A stretch of DNA of 64,000 nt from Qipengyuania aestuarii (GTDB lineage Bacteria > Pseudomonadota > Alphaproteobacteria > Sphingomonadales > Sphingomonadaceae), in assembly GCF_019711535.1 (NCBI RefSeq), contig NZ_JAIGNP010000002.1, forward strand, positions 620,001 to 684,000. The letters run 5' to 3'. A program made the position numbers and the translations under genes. Shown here piece after piece: positions 35,206 to 43,746 of this stretch. Position 1 is the first letter of the stretch, and the number at the start of each line of letters is the position of its first letter. The notes under the pieces were generated by a model. The model did no database searches, was not told where the DNA came from, and was given only the letters and a program-made list of their open reading frames with translations.

Positions 35206-36191
35206 CCGGCGGCTTCCTGTTCGGCCTTCAGCGGACGGGCAAGCAGGCCCTGCACGACTTCGCGCGGATCATCCCCGCGCAGCAAATCGTAGACCGCCGT
35301 GACGATCGGCATGGCGATCCCGTGGCGCGCCGCGAGTTCCACCAGCACCGGCGCGGTATGCGCGCCTTCGGCGACCGTGCGGCGGTCGGCCATGAGGTCC
35401 TGCGCGCTCTGGCCTTCGCCTAGCGCCTTGCCGAGCGAGAAATTGCGGCTGGAGGTGGAGGAGCAGGTGAGGACGAGATCGCCCAGCCCGCACAGGCCGG
35501 TGAGCGTTTCCGCCCGCGCGCCCTTTTCCTCGCCAAAGCGCAGCATTTCGGCATAGCCGCGCGCGATCAGCGCAGCGCGGGCATTCTGGCCAAGCTGCAG
35601 CCCGTCGACCACGCCGCAGGCGATGGCGAGGACGTTCTTCACCGCGCCGCCGATTTCCGCGCCGGTCACATCGTCCGAATAGTAAGGACGGAAAGCCTGC
35701 CGCGCGATGGCGGGAGAGATGCGCTTCCACTGCGCCTTGCCGCCGCTGCAGGCGAGGGTCACGGCGGCGGGCAGGCCGCCGGCAACTTCATGGGCGAAGG
35801 TCGGGCCGGAAAGCACGGCAATCTCGCTGCCGGGCGCCGTGTCGCGGGCGACTTGGTTCATCAGCCGGCCCGACCCGGCCTCGATCCCTTTGGAACACAG
35901 GATCAGGTCGCGCGGGTGGCCGGGCATGGCTTCGAGCACGCCGCCCATATGCTGCGCCGGAGTGACCACCAGCAGTGTATCCAGACCGGCCATTTCGGCA
36001 AGGTCGTCCGTCGCGCGAATACTTGGCGCAAGTGCCGCGCCGGGCAGATAGGTCGAATTGGTCCGGCTCGAATTGATTTCCTGCATCAGCGCAGCCTCGC
36101 GCGCCCACAGCAGCACGTCGCTGCCGTCGCTCGCCACCATCTGCGCCAGCGCCGTGCCCCATGCGCCTGCGCCAAGAACACCCGTCTTCAT
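35202..36191 (-). CDS. gpsA: Glycerol-3-phosphate dehydrogenase (NAD(P)+)
   Basis: This 329-residue cytoplasmic enzyme reduces dihydroxyacetone phosphate to sn-glycerol-3-phosphate for phospholipid synthesis. The NAD-binding loop [14 protein letters not shown] is at the start. [35 protein letters not shown] and the catalytic-lysine region [27 protein letters not shown] are characteristic. It overlaps both neighbours by 4 bases (tsaD upstream, flippase downstream). Confidence 0.97.
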   Translation of the reverse strand: MKTGVLGAGAWGTALAQMVASDGSDVLLWAREAALMQEINSSRTNSTYLPGAALAPSIRATDDLAEMAGLDTLLVVTPAQHMGGVLEAMPGHPRDLILCSKGIEAGSGRLMNQVARDTAPGSEIAVLSGPTFAHEVAGGLPAAVTLACSGGKAQWKRISPAIARQAFRPYYSDDVTGAEIGGAVKNVLAIACGVVDGLQLGQNARAALIARGYAEMLRFGEEKGARAETLTGLCGLGDLVLTCSSTSSRNFSLGKALGEGQSAQDLMADRRTVAEGAHTAPVLVELAARHGIAMPIVTAVYDLLRGDDPREVVQGLLARPLKAEQEAAG

Positions 36192-37228
36192 GCCTTCACT
36201 CCTGCCCCGCGCACCGGTTCCGCCCCGGCATCGAGCGGCCAGCGCGGCCGGGCCGAGATGTCGAGCGGATCACCTGCGAAATCGGGTAGCCCCAGCCGTT
36301 CGATCCCCGCCCATGCGATCATCGCCGCATTATCGGTACACAGCTTGGGCGGCGGCGCGGTGAAGCGCATACCGTGCTTTTCCGCGAGTTCTTCCAGCGC
36401 CGCGCGCACGGAAGCGTTAGCCGCCACGCCGCCTGCCACCACCAGGGTCTCGCAATCCTGCATCTCCGCCAGCGCGATCCGCAGCCGGTCGACCACGCAA
36501 TCGATCGCCGCCTGCTGAAAGCTCGCGGCGATGTCTTCGGACTTGTACTTGCCGCTCTCATGGGCGCGCAGCACGGCGCTTTTCAGTCCGGCAAAGCTGA
36601 AATGCGGTTCGCCGCTGCCGACCATCGGTCGGGGCAGGGGTACGGCTTTCGCATCGCCTTCCTTCGCCGCGCGTTCCACGGCAGGCCCGCCGGGAAAGCC
36701 GAGGCCGAGGATCTTGGCGGTCTTGTCGAAAGCTTCGCCAAGCGCATCGTCGATCGTGGTGGCAAGGCGGCGATAGCCTCCCACGCCGTCAACCCGCAGG
36801 ATCTGGCAGTGCCCGCCCGAAACCAGCAGCAAGGCGTAGGGAAAGTTGAGCTCGCCATCGGCCAGACGCGGGCTCAGCGCATGGCCTTCCAGATGGTTGA
36901 CCGCGATTAGCGGGACATTGCTCGCCATGGCCAGCGCCTTGGCACTGACGAGACCGACCATCACGCCGCCGATCAGGCCGGGTCCGGCGGTGGCGGCGAT
37001 CCCGTCCAGATCTCCCAGCGCGACATCGGCATCGCCCAGCACGGCCTCGATCATGGGGGCGAGCCGTTCGGCATGGGCACGCGCGGCGATTTCGGGGACC
37101 ACGCCGCCGAAGGGCGCGTGTTCTTCATCCTGCGAGGCGATGCGCTGCGCCACGATGCGCCGATCACCATCGACCACGGCCACGGCGGTTTCGTCGCAGG
37201 AACTTTCTATGCCCAGAACCAGTGTCAT
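36188..37228 (-). CDS. tsaD: tRNA N6-adenosine threonylcarbamoyltransferase TsaD
   Basis: This 346-residue ASKHA-fold protein transfers the threonylcarbamoyl group to A37 of tRNAs reading ANN codons. [18 protein letters not shown] opens the protein, and the metal-binding [11 protein letters not shown] (His-x-Glu-Gly-His variant) is near residue 112. The glycine-rich [11 protein letters not shown] and [10 protein letters not shown] nucleotide sites are present, and [14 protein letters not shown] gives the C-terminal metal ligand. The ATG lies 45 bases from hemC, transcribed in the opposite direction. Confidence 0.97.
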   Translation of the reverse strand: MTLVLGIESSCDETAVAVVDGDRRIVAQRIASQDEEHAPFGGVVPEIAARAHAERLAPMIEAVLGDADVALGDLDGIAATAGPGLIGGVMVGLVSAKALAMASNVPLIAVNHLEGHALSPRLADGELNFPYALLLVSGGHCQILRVDGVGGYRRLATTIDDALGEAFDKTAKILGLGFPGGPAVERAAKEGDAKAVPLPRPMVGSGEPHFSFAGLKSAVLRAHESGKYKSEDIAASFQQAAIDCVVDRLRIALAEMQDCETLVVAGGVAANASVRAALEELAEKHGMRFTAPPPKLCTDNAAMIAWAGIERLGLPDFAGDPLDISARPRWPLDAGAEPVRGAGVKA

Positions 37229-37231
37229 TGC

Positions 37232-37266
37232 GCTTTCCCTTAGCGTTATCGCTCGCTAGGGCAAGC
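37232..37266. promoter_or_regulatory. Inverted repeat filling the tsaD-hemC divergent gap
   Basis: Arms at 37232-37245 and 37254-37266 (GCTTTCCCTTAGCG and CGCTAGGGCAAGC) pair with one mismatch and one bulge around an 8-base loop. The gap between the two start codons is only 45 bases. Each arm also contains the likely ribosome-binding site of one gene (AGGGAAAG for tsaD, AGGGCAAG for hemC), which may explain part of the symmetry. Confidence 0.5.
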
Positions 37267-37273
37267 GCGCGCC

Positions 37274-38215
37274 ATGTCAGACAGAACGCCAGCACCCGCT
37301 CCCTTCCGCCTTGGAACCCGCCGCTCGCCGCTTGCCATGGCGCAAGCGCACGAGGCGCGCGCCCGGTTGTGCGCCGCGCATGGCTGGGATGAAAACCGCG
37401 TCGAACTGGTCCCGGTGATCGCCAGCGGCGACAAGATCCAGGACCGCCCGCTGGCCGATATCGGAGGCAAGGCGCTGTGGACGCGCGAGCTCGACATCTG
37501 GCTCGCGGAAGGCCGGATCGATGCGGCAGTCCATTCGATGAAAGACGTGGAGACGATCCGCCCTGCGGAAATCGCGATCGGCGCGATCCTGCCGCGCGCG
37601 GACAAGGCGGATGTGCTGCTGGGCGCAAGCTCGCTCGAAGCCATTCCGCAGGGCGCCCGCGTCGGCACCAGCGCGCCGCGCCGTGCCGCACAATTGCTGA
37701 ATGCCCGCCCGGATCTTGAAGTGGTCGGCATCAGGGGCAATGTCGCCACGCGTATGGCGAAACTCAATGCAGGCGATGCCGACGCGACTTTCCTGGCTGC
37801 CGCCGGGCTGGCGCGGCTGGGCGAAAATTCGGTCGGTACGAGGCTCGATCCCGAAGAATGGCTGCCCGCTCCGGCACAGGCGGCCATCGGCCTCGAATGC
37901 CGCGCGGGCGACGATCAGGCGCGCGAGATACTTGCCGCCATCGACCACGGCCCCAGCAACGAGGAAGTCATGCTCGAACGCGCGCTGCTCGAAGGGTTGG
38001 GCGGCACCTGCCACAGCCCCATCGCCGCGCTGACCCGGCGCGAAGGCGACGTGCTGCACCTGCAAGCCGCCATCTACAGCCCCGATGGCGCGATCCGCAT
38101 TACGCGCGAAGGCCGTTTCGCGCCCCGCGATCTCGACGGCGCACGGCAATTGGCGCGCGATCTGCTGGCCGAAGCGCCAGAGCATGTCGCGGTGCACTTC
38201 GGCGGCGCGGCATGA
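37274..38215 (+). CDS. hemC: Porphobilinogen deaminase (hydroxymethylbilane synthase)
   Basis: This 313-residue enzyme joins four porphobilinogens into hydroxymethylbilane. LGTRRSPLAMAQAHEAR near the N terminus, AVHSMKDVET, GTSAPRRAAQLLNARPDLEVVGIRGNVATRMAKLN and the dipyrromethane-carrying Cys in LEGLGGTCHSPIAAL are all visible. An AGGGCAAG site precedes the ATG. The stop overlaps the hemD start by 4 bases, so the two next steps of haem synthesis are co-translated. Confidence 0.97.
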   Translation: MSDRTPAPAPFRLGTRRSPLAMAQAHEARARLCAAHGWDENRVELVPVIASGDKIQDRPLADIGGKALWTRELDIWLAEGRIDAAVHSMKDVETIRPAEIAIGAILPRADKADVLLGASSLEAIPQGARVGTSAPRRAAQLLNARPDLEVVGIRGNVATRMAKLNAGDADATFLAAAGLARLGENSVGTRLDPEEWLPAPAQAAIGLECRAGDDQAREILAAIDHGPSNEEVMLERALLEGLGGTCHSPIAALTRREGDVLHLQAAIYSPDGAIRITREGRFAPRDLDGARQLARDLLAEAPEHVAVHFGGAA

Positions 38216-38898
38216 CCCGGCCGCTGTTCGTCTTCCGCCCCGAACCGGGCCTGCGCGTTACGCTGCAGACTGCCGATGCGGCGGGCTTCGATGCCTATGG
38301 CTGCCCGCTGTTCAAGGTCGAACCGGTCGAATGGAGCGCGCCCGACCGCAAGGAATACGATGCACTGCTGGTAGGCAGTTCGAACGTCTTCCGGCACGGC
38401 GGGGCGGGGCTGGACAAGCTTGCCGGCCTGCCGGTCTATGCGGTGGGCGAGGCAACAGCGGAAGGCGCGCGCGAAAAAGGCTTCATGGTCACGAAGACCG
38501 GCAAGGGCGGGCTCCAGAACGTGCTCGACGAAATTGCCGGGCGCGAACTTCGCTTCCTGCGGCTTGCCGGCCAGAAGATGATCGATCTGGACCGGCCCAA
38601 GGGGATCGAGATCGATACCCGCGTGGTCTACCGGACACGGGCGCTGCAGATGTCGCCTTCGGTCAGCAAGCTGCTGCGCGAACAGGGCGGGGTGGCGCTG
38701 CTGCATTCGGGCGAGGCGGCTGGCCGTCTTGTCGATGAATGCGACCGGCTGGGCATCGATCGCAAGACCATTACCGTGGCCGCGCTCGGCCCGCGCATAG
38801 CGGGTATGGCGGGCAAGGGCTGGGAGGCCGTACACACCGCGCCCCAGCCGCTCGATGCCGAGCTACTGGCCATGGCGCAGGGTTTGTGCCAAGGCTGA
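38212..38898 (+). CDS. hemD: Uroporphyrinogen-III synthase
   Basis: I chose ATG 38212 (228 residues, MTRPLFVFRPEPGLRVT), which overlaps the hemC stop; a longer reading from 37858 would run inside hemC. HemD inverts ring D and cyclises hydroxymethylbilane. The family is poorly conserved. The fold is recognised from ALLVGSSNVFRHGG, GLPVYAVGEATAEGAREKGF, LLHSGEAAGRLVDEC and the end VAALGPRIAGMAGKGWEAVHTAPQP. Its position between hemC and a hemX-like gene supports the call. Confidence 0.92.
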   Translation: MTRPLFVFRPEPGLRVTLQTADAAGFDAYGCPLFKVEPVEWSAPDRKEYDALLVGSSNVFRHGGAGLDKLAGLPVYAVGEATAEGAREKGFMVTKTGKGGLQNVLDEIAGRELRFLRLAGQKMIDLDRPKGIEIDTRVVYRTRALQMSPSVSKLLREQGGVALLHSGEAAGRLVDECDRLGIDRKTITVAALGPRIAGMAGKGWEAVHTAPQPLDAELLAMAQGLCQG

Positions 38899-38922
38899 GC
38901 GGGGTTCGCGAATTGGAGCGGA

Positions 38923-39816
38923 ATGGACGATTTTTCGACTAATCGGCGCGCACGTCGCAGCAGCGTGAAGCCTGTGTTACTGGCCGTGGTGGCGTCTTTC
39001 GCGCTGGGCGCGGGCGCAGTCGGCTATTTCGCGTGGCGCGACCGCGCGCCCCAGGACGGCACGGAGCCGGCCCAGCAGCTGGCGCAGACTGTCGCCGAAG
39101 AACCGCGCGCAACCGGATCACCAACCCCCATGCCCAGCGCCGCCGAGCGTGCCCAGGCCGCCGATACGGTCGAGCAGATGGCCGAACAGCAGGGCGGGAT
39201 CGACCAGCGGCTGGCCGCCGCCGAACAGCGTCTGGCCCGGCTCGATCTGCAGGCGCAGGCCGCTGCCGGCAATGCCGCGCGGTCCGAAGGGCTGCTGATC
39301 GCTTTCGCCATCCGGCGCGCTATCGATAAGGGTGCGCAGCTTGGTTATCTTGCCGATCAGTTGCGGCTGCGTTTCGGCGATGCCTTGCCCAACGCCGTCA
39401 ACACGATCCTGACATTCTCGCGCGATCCGGTGACGCTCGATCAGCTTACCGCCCGCCTAGACGGGCTGTCGCCGCAGCTCCAGTCGGGTGACCAGCGCGG
39501 CGGGTTCGAACGCTTTACCGAGGAACTCGGCGCCCTGTTCACCGTCCGCCGCGAAAGCGCGCCATCTCCCCAGCCGGAAATGCGTATCGAGCGCGCGCGG
39601 CTGTTCCTGATGAGCGGGCGGACCAGTTCCGCCATCGCCGAAGTGCGCAATATGCCCGGCGCGCGCAATGCCCAAGGGTGGCTGCGCGATGCCGAACGCT
39701 ATGCCGCGACGCAGCGGGCGCTGGACCTGATCGAAACCGCTGCCGTGCTGGAGCCGCGCCGCCTGCGCGATGGCGCGGGCAATCGCATATCGCAGCCGAG
39801 CCCGGCGGAAGAATAG
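38923..39816 (+). CDS. HemX/mitofilin-like membrane-anchored coiled-coil protein
   Basis: This 297-residue protein has an N-terminal cytoplasmic basic stretch, one transmembrane helix (PVLLAVVASFALGAGAVGYFAW, residues about 17-38), and an Ala/Gln/Glu-rich coiled coil from about 70 to 120. A helical C-terminal domain ends in a Pro-rich tail. This arrangement and the place after hemD match alphaproteobacterial proteins related to HemX and mitochondrial mitofilin (COG4223). The function in bacteria is unproven; a link to haem synthesis or membrane shaping is inferred. The facing ubiH-family gene ends only three bases away. Confidence 0.75.
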   Translation: MDDFSTNRRARRSSVKPVLLAVVASFALGAGAVGYFAWRDRAPQDGTEPAQQLAQTVAEEPRATGSPTPMPSAAERAQAADTVEQMAEQQGGIDQRLAAAEQRLARLDLQAQAAAGNAARSEGLLIAFAIRRAIDKGAQLGYLADQLRLRFGDALPNAVNTILTFSRDPVTLDQLTARLDGLSPQLQSGDQRGGFERFTEELGALFTVRRESAPSPQPEMRIERARLFLMSGRTSSAIAEVRNMPGARNAQGWLRDAERYAATQRALDLIETAAVLEPRRLRDGAGNRISQPSPAEE

Positions 39817-39819
39817 GCC

Positions 39820-41034
39820 TCAGCCCTTCATCAGCTCTGGAACGTCTCCCGAAACGCCGCGCGCTTCGTCCATAAAGAACTTCTTGAGCCACCCGGTCCG
39901 CTGGACCCCGGCCATGCCCAGCCGCCGCACGGCGCTGGCGGTCTTGCCGGGGACGCCGAAAATGCGTGTCAGCGTGTCGGTTGCGCCCATCACCATTACG
40001 GAATCGAGCGCGCGCCACTTTTCATAGCGTTCGAGCACCTGCGCATCGCCCAGATCGAGGCCCAGCCTGCGGGCATCGCCCAGCACTTCGACCAGCGCGC
40101 CAACGTCGCGCAGGCCGAGATTGAGGCCCTGGCCCGCAATCGGATGCATCCCATGTGCGCTGTCGCCGATCAGCGCCATGCGCTGGTCCACGATCCGCAC
40201 CGTATGCTGGAAGCTGAGCGGATAGGAAGAACGCCCGCTGTTCAGGGAAAGCTTGCCCAGGATGGTGCCCATCCGCTTTTCCACTTCGGCGAGAAAGGCG
40301 CGGTCGCCCATCTTCAGGACGCCGGCGGCATCCTTGTCATCCACCGTCCATACCAGCGCGCTGCGATGCTCGCCCGCCGGACCGTCGAGCATGGGGAGCA
40401 GGGCAAAGGGCCCGTCCTGGTAGAAGATCTCCCACGCCACGCCGTCGTGCGGCTTGGAATGGTTGAGCCCGGTGATGATCGCACGGTGCGAATAATCCCA
40501 GCTCGCCATTTTCAGCTCGGCGTCCTCGCGCGTGGGCGAACCGCGGCCTTCGGCACCGATCAGGAGATCGGCTTCGAGCACCGTGCCGTCTGCCAGCGTC
40601 GCGCTGACGGTAAAGGCATCGCGGTGGCGCTCTACCACTTCGACCGGCGCGTGCATGGCAATCAGCGGTTCGTTTTTCGCAGCATCGTAGAGCGCGATGC
40701 GCAGCTGGCGATTGGCGAACATGCGGCCCAGCGAACCTTCGTGCGGTTCGGGGCGGAAATCGATGCGGCCCGGTTTCATCTGGTCCACCACCGCGATCGC
40801 TTCGATCGGGCAGCCATGCGGCTCCAGCGTTTCGGCCAGGCCGATATTGCGGAAGAGGCGCCAGCTCGCCGTCGAAATCGCCGAGGCGCGGCCGTCGAAG
40901 CCCTCCGCAGTGAGATCGGCCGGATCGGCCCGGTCGACGAGGTGGCTCGAAAGCCCCTGTTTCGCCGCCGCCAGCGCCAGTGTGGTGCCGACGAGGCCGC
41001 CGCCGAGGATGAGCAAGTCGCGCTTGTCTGTCAT
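39820..41034 (-). CDS. UbiH/UbiF/COQ6-family FAD-dependent hydroxylase
   Basis: I chose the ATG at 41034 (MTDKRDLLILGGGLVGTT), giving 404 residues; the ORF open upstream to 41250 has no similarity. The dinucleotide loop GGGLVGTTLALAAAKQGL, the mid motif ADLLIGAEGRGSPTR and the flavin-binding ALIGDSAHGMHPIAGQGLNLGLRDV are diagnostic of the ubiquinone-ring hydroxylases. Which ring carbon it hydroxylates cannot be decided from sequence. The dsbD gene starts 43 bases away on the other strand. Confidence 0.92.
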   Translation of the reverse strand: MTDKRDLLILGGGLVGTTLALAAAKQGLSSHLVDRADPADLTAEGFDGRASAISTASWRLFRNIGLAETLEPHGCPIEAIAVVDQMKPGRIDFRPEPHEGSLGRMFANRQLRIALYDAAKNEPLIAMHAPVEVVERHRDAFTVSATLADGTVLEADLLIGAEGRGSPTREDAELKMASWDYSHRAIITGLNHSKPHDGVAWEIFYQDGPFALLPMLDGPAGEHRSALVWTVDDKDAAGVLKMGDRAFLAEVEKRMGTILGKLSLNSGRSSYPLSFQHTVRIVDQRMALIGDSAHGMHPIAGQGLNLGLRDVGALVEVLGDARRLGLDLGDAQVLERYEKWRALDSVMVMGATDTLTRIFGVPGKTASAVRRLGMAGVQRTGWLKKFFMDEARGVSGDVPELMKG

Positions 41035-41077
41035 GGGGGCAATCCCTAATGCGCTGAGCGTGACCGACGCAAGGACA

Positions 41078-43156
41078 ATGGACGTGATGCGCGCTTTTTG
41101 GCTCGCTTTCCTGATTGCGCTTGCCTGTTTTGTCCCGTCCACGCTGTCGGCCCGCGAGGCGCGCTTCGGTGACGGCAATATCGCGGTCGAGCTGCGCGCC
41201 GATGGGGAGCCGGTGGCCGGCGAAACCTGGATGCTGGCGCTGCGTTTCACGCCGTCGAGCGCTGAATGGCATGGCTATTGGTCGAACCCGGGCGATGCGG
41301 GGCAGGGCATGTCGCTCGAACTGGATCTGCCGCAAGGCTGGCAGGCGGGCGAACCGCTGTATCCGGTGCCTCAGGTGCTGACCATTTCCGGGCTGATGAA
41401 CCATATCTACGAAGGCGATTATGCCGTCCTCGTGCCGGTGGAGGTGCCGCAGGGGGCGGATGTGGCAGCCGCGCCGCCGGTGACGGGCTTTGTTTCCTAT
41501 CTCGCCTGCACCGACCGGATCTGCGTGCCGCAGGATGCCGTGCTGCGGGCACGCACGGGCGGCGATTTTCGCCAGTGGCAGGCCGCCGTGGCGCCGCTGC
41601 TCGACCGGGATGCGGTCTATGAGGTTTCGGGCGACCGGCTGCGCGTGGGCGTGCCGCTGCCTGCCGAGCTGGACGTGGGCGATTTGCATCTGTTCATGAA
41701 GACCGCCGATTTCGGCAGCGGCCTCGCGCCCGATTATGCCGCCGTGCAGACTTTCATCCGCGAAGGCGATCTGCTGGTCGTGGAACTGCCGCTAAAGCGC
41801 CGCCCGGGCTTCGATGTCGCCCCGCTGCCGGAACGGATCGAGGGGATCCTCTCCTTCGGTGAGGGACAGGCGCTGCGCTTCGGCGCGGTGCAGGGGGACG
41901 TGCCGCTGGAAGGAGTGAAGCCGATCAGCGGCGGCGGGGCGGACACGCCCGCGTTGTGGGTGCTGCTGCTGGCGGCGCTGGGCGGCGGATTGCTGCTCAA
42001 CATCATGCCCTGCGTCTTCCCGATCCTGAGCCTCAAGGCACTGGCGCTGGCCAAGGCCGGGGGCGACGAGATGTCGGCCCGGCGCGACGCGCTGGCCTAC
42101 ACGGCGGGCGTGATAACCGCCTGCGCGGGGCTGGGGGCGGCGATCCTCGCGCTGCGCTCGGCGGGGGAGCAGGTGGGCTGGGCCTTCCAGCTGCAGGAGC
42201 CGCGCGTGGTCGGCGCGCTGTTCCTGCTGGCGGTCGCCATCACGGCGAATTTCCTCGGCCTGTTCCAGGTGCCGGGCATGGCGATCGCGGGCGGCAGGGC
42301 CTCGATGCGCGGGTCGTTCGGGACCGGCCTGCTGGCGGCCTTCGTGGCGACGCCTTGCACCGGGCCCTTCATGGCGCTGGCGCTCGGCGCGGCGCTGGTG
42401 CTGCGCCCGGTGGAGGGCTTTGCCATCTTCACCGCGCTGGGCGCGGGACTGGCGCTGCCATTCCTGCTGCTCGGCTTCATCCCGGCGTGGCGGAGGAAAC
42501 TGCCCAGGCCGGGGCCGTGGATGGAACGGTTCCGCCGCTGGATGGCGCTGCCCATGGCGCTGACCGTGCTGGCGCTGGCATGGCTGCTATGGCGGATTGC
42601 CGACGATCTGTGGTTGATCCTGCTTGCCGTGCTGACGGTGATCCTGCTGGCGCTGCTCGCCTCATTGGGTCAGCGACAGGGCAGGGGGCTGGGCGGCGGC
42701 AAGTTATTCTTCGCCTGCATCGTTGCTTTGGCAATTTTCGCCATCTCCCTCTTCCCCCAGCCGCAGCCGCGCGCATCCACCGAGGACAGCCTGCTCGCCC
42801 CGCGGCCCTTTTCCGAGGCCGCGCTGGCCGAGGCGCGCACATCGGGCAAACCCGTCTTCGTCTGGTTCACCGCCGACTGGTGCGTAACCTGCAAGGTCAA
42901 CGAAAGCGTCGCCATCGAACGCGAGCAGACGCGCCGGGCCTTCGAGGAGGCGGGTGTCATCACCCTGCGCGGCGACTGGACGCGGCGCGACGAGGAGATT
43001 GCGGGTTTCCTCGCCCAGCAGGGCGCGGCGGGCGTCCCGCTGTACCTGTGGTATTCACCCGGCGCCGAGGCCGAGCAATTGCCGCAGGTGCTTACGCCGG
43101 ATCTGCTGGCTGATCGGGCGCGGGAAGAAACGGATTCCCCGCTCCCGGCTCGCTGA
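41078..43156 (+). CDS. dsbD: Thiol:disulfide interchange protein DsbD (protein-disulfide reductase)
   Basis: This 692-residue protein passes reducing power from cytoplasmic thioredoxin to periplasmic proteins. A signal peptide (AFWLAFLIALACFVPSTLSA) precedes the periplasmic alpha domain with the pair in YLACTDRICVPQ. The membrane domain (about residues 290-540) keeps both redox cysteines in MPCVFPILSLK and ATPCTGPFMA. The C-terminal thioredoxin domain has WCVTCK near residue 601. All three cysteine pairs are present. I chose ATG 41078. The last 65 bases overlap the end of the facing lipoprotein gene. Confidence 0.93.
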   Translation: MDVMRAFWLAFLIALACFVPSTLSAREARFGDGNIAVELRADGEPVAGETWMLALRFTPSSAEWHGYWSNPGDAGQGMSLELDLPQGWQAGEPLYPVPQVLTISGLMNHIYEGDYAVLVPVEVPQGADVAAAPPVTGFVSYLACTDRICVPQDAVLRARTGGDFRQWQAAVAPLLDRDAVYEVSGDRLRVGVPLPAELDVGDLHLFMKTADFGSGLAPDYAAVQTFIREGDLLVVELPLKRRPGFDVAPLPERIEGILSFGEGQALRFGAVQGDVPLEGVKPISGGGADTPALWVLLLAALGGGLLLNIMPCVFPILSLKALALAKAGGDEMSARRDALAYTAGVITACAGLGAAILALRSAGEQVGWAFQLQEPRVVGALFLLAVAITANFLGLFQVPGMAIAGGRASMRGSFGTGLLAAFVATPCTGPFMALALGAALVLRPVEGFAIFTALGAGLALPFLLLGFIPAWRRKLPRPGPWMERFRRWMALPMALTVLALAWLLWRIADDLWLILLAVLTVILLALLASLGQRQGRGLGGGKLFFACIVALAIFAISLFPQPQPRASTEDSLLAPRPFSEAALAEARTSGKPVFVWFTADWCVTCKVNESVAIEREQTRRAFEEAGVITLRGDWTRRDEEIAGFLAQQGAAGVPLYLWYSPGAEAEQLPQVLTPDLLADRAREETDSPLPAR

Positions 43157-43715
43157 GTTCGGCCCCCGGCAACGCTTCCGGCGCGTCCCGCTCGCCCAGC
43201 GAATTGATGCAGCGATTGATGAAATCGCCCGGCGCATTGCTGGCGTTGAGGATCACCGAGCCCGCGCCGGGGATCGTCGCCTCGACGCGGTTGCGTCCGG
43301 TCAGTACTTCCAGCCGCGGATCGTCGGCGGCGGTCCGGCCGCGCCACAGCCACGCCTCGCTGCCTTCCGCCCCGTCCTGTTCGGCATCGACCCACAAGCG
43401 TTCAACATGGCCATTGCCGATCAGCGCCAGCACCGCCTTGGCATTGGCATCGGCAGCGACATAACGCGTATAGACCAGCTGCCCATCCTGGCAGGCCAGC
43501 GAGAGCAGCGGCGCTTGGCCCGGCAGACCGTAGAGCAAGCGTCCGCTCTTGGGGCTGGGAGCCCAGGCCGCGCCTTCTGTGTCGGGCGAGGCGATCGGCG
43601 CGCGCGGGGCGGTGCGTTCTTCCTTGATCACCGCGCGGGCGAGGTAATCGTCCGATGCGGGCGGCTTGCAGGCAGCCAGGGCGAGCAGGGGAAGCAATGC
43701 GAGTGTGCGAACCAT
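43092..43715 (-). CDS. Small lipoprotein of unknown function
   Basis: This 207-residue protein has a short signal peptide ending in the lipobox LAAC, so it is likely lipid-anchored. The mature part contains SGRLLYGLPGQAPLLSLACQ and a region ending in NASNAPGDFINRCINSLGERD, with three cysteines in the mature chain counting the lipidated one. I do not recognise a named domain. An AGGGG site lies before the ATG. The 3-prime end runs 65 bases into dsbD on the other strand. The S10 peptidase gene follows upstream on the same strand at a 31-base distance. Confidence 0.78.
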   Translation of the reverse strand: MVRTLALLPLLALAACKPPASDDYLARAVIKEERTAPRAPIASPDTEGAAWAPSPKSGRLLYGLPGQAPLLSLACQDGQLVYTRYVAADANAKAVLALIGNGHVERLWVDAEQDGAEGSEAWLWRGRTAADDPRLEVLTGRNRVEATIPGAGSVILNASNAPGDFINRCINSLGERDAPEALPGAELSEPGAGNPFLPAPDQPADPA

Positions 43716-43746
43716 GTGCGCCCCTATGCCCAGCTTTCTCCCAGCG

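Noticed and set aside
37858-38211. N-terminal extension of hemD reaching back into hemC
   Set aside because: Arg/Ala-rich out-of-frame reading of hemC; HemD similarity begins at 38212 with an ATGA overlap.
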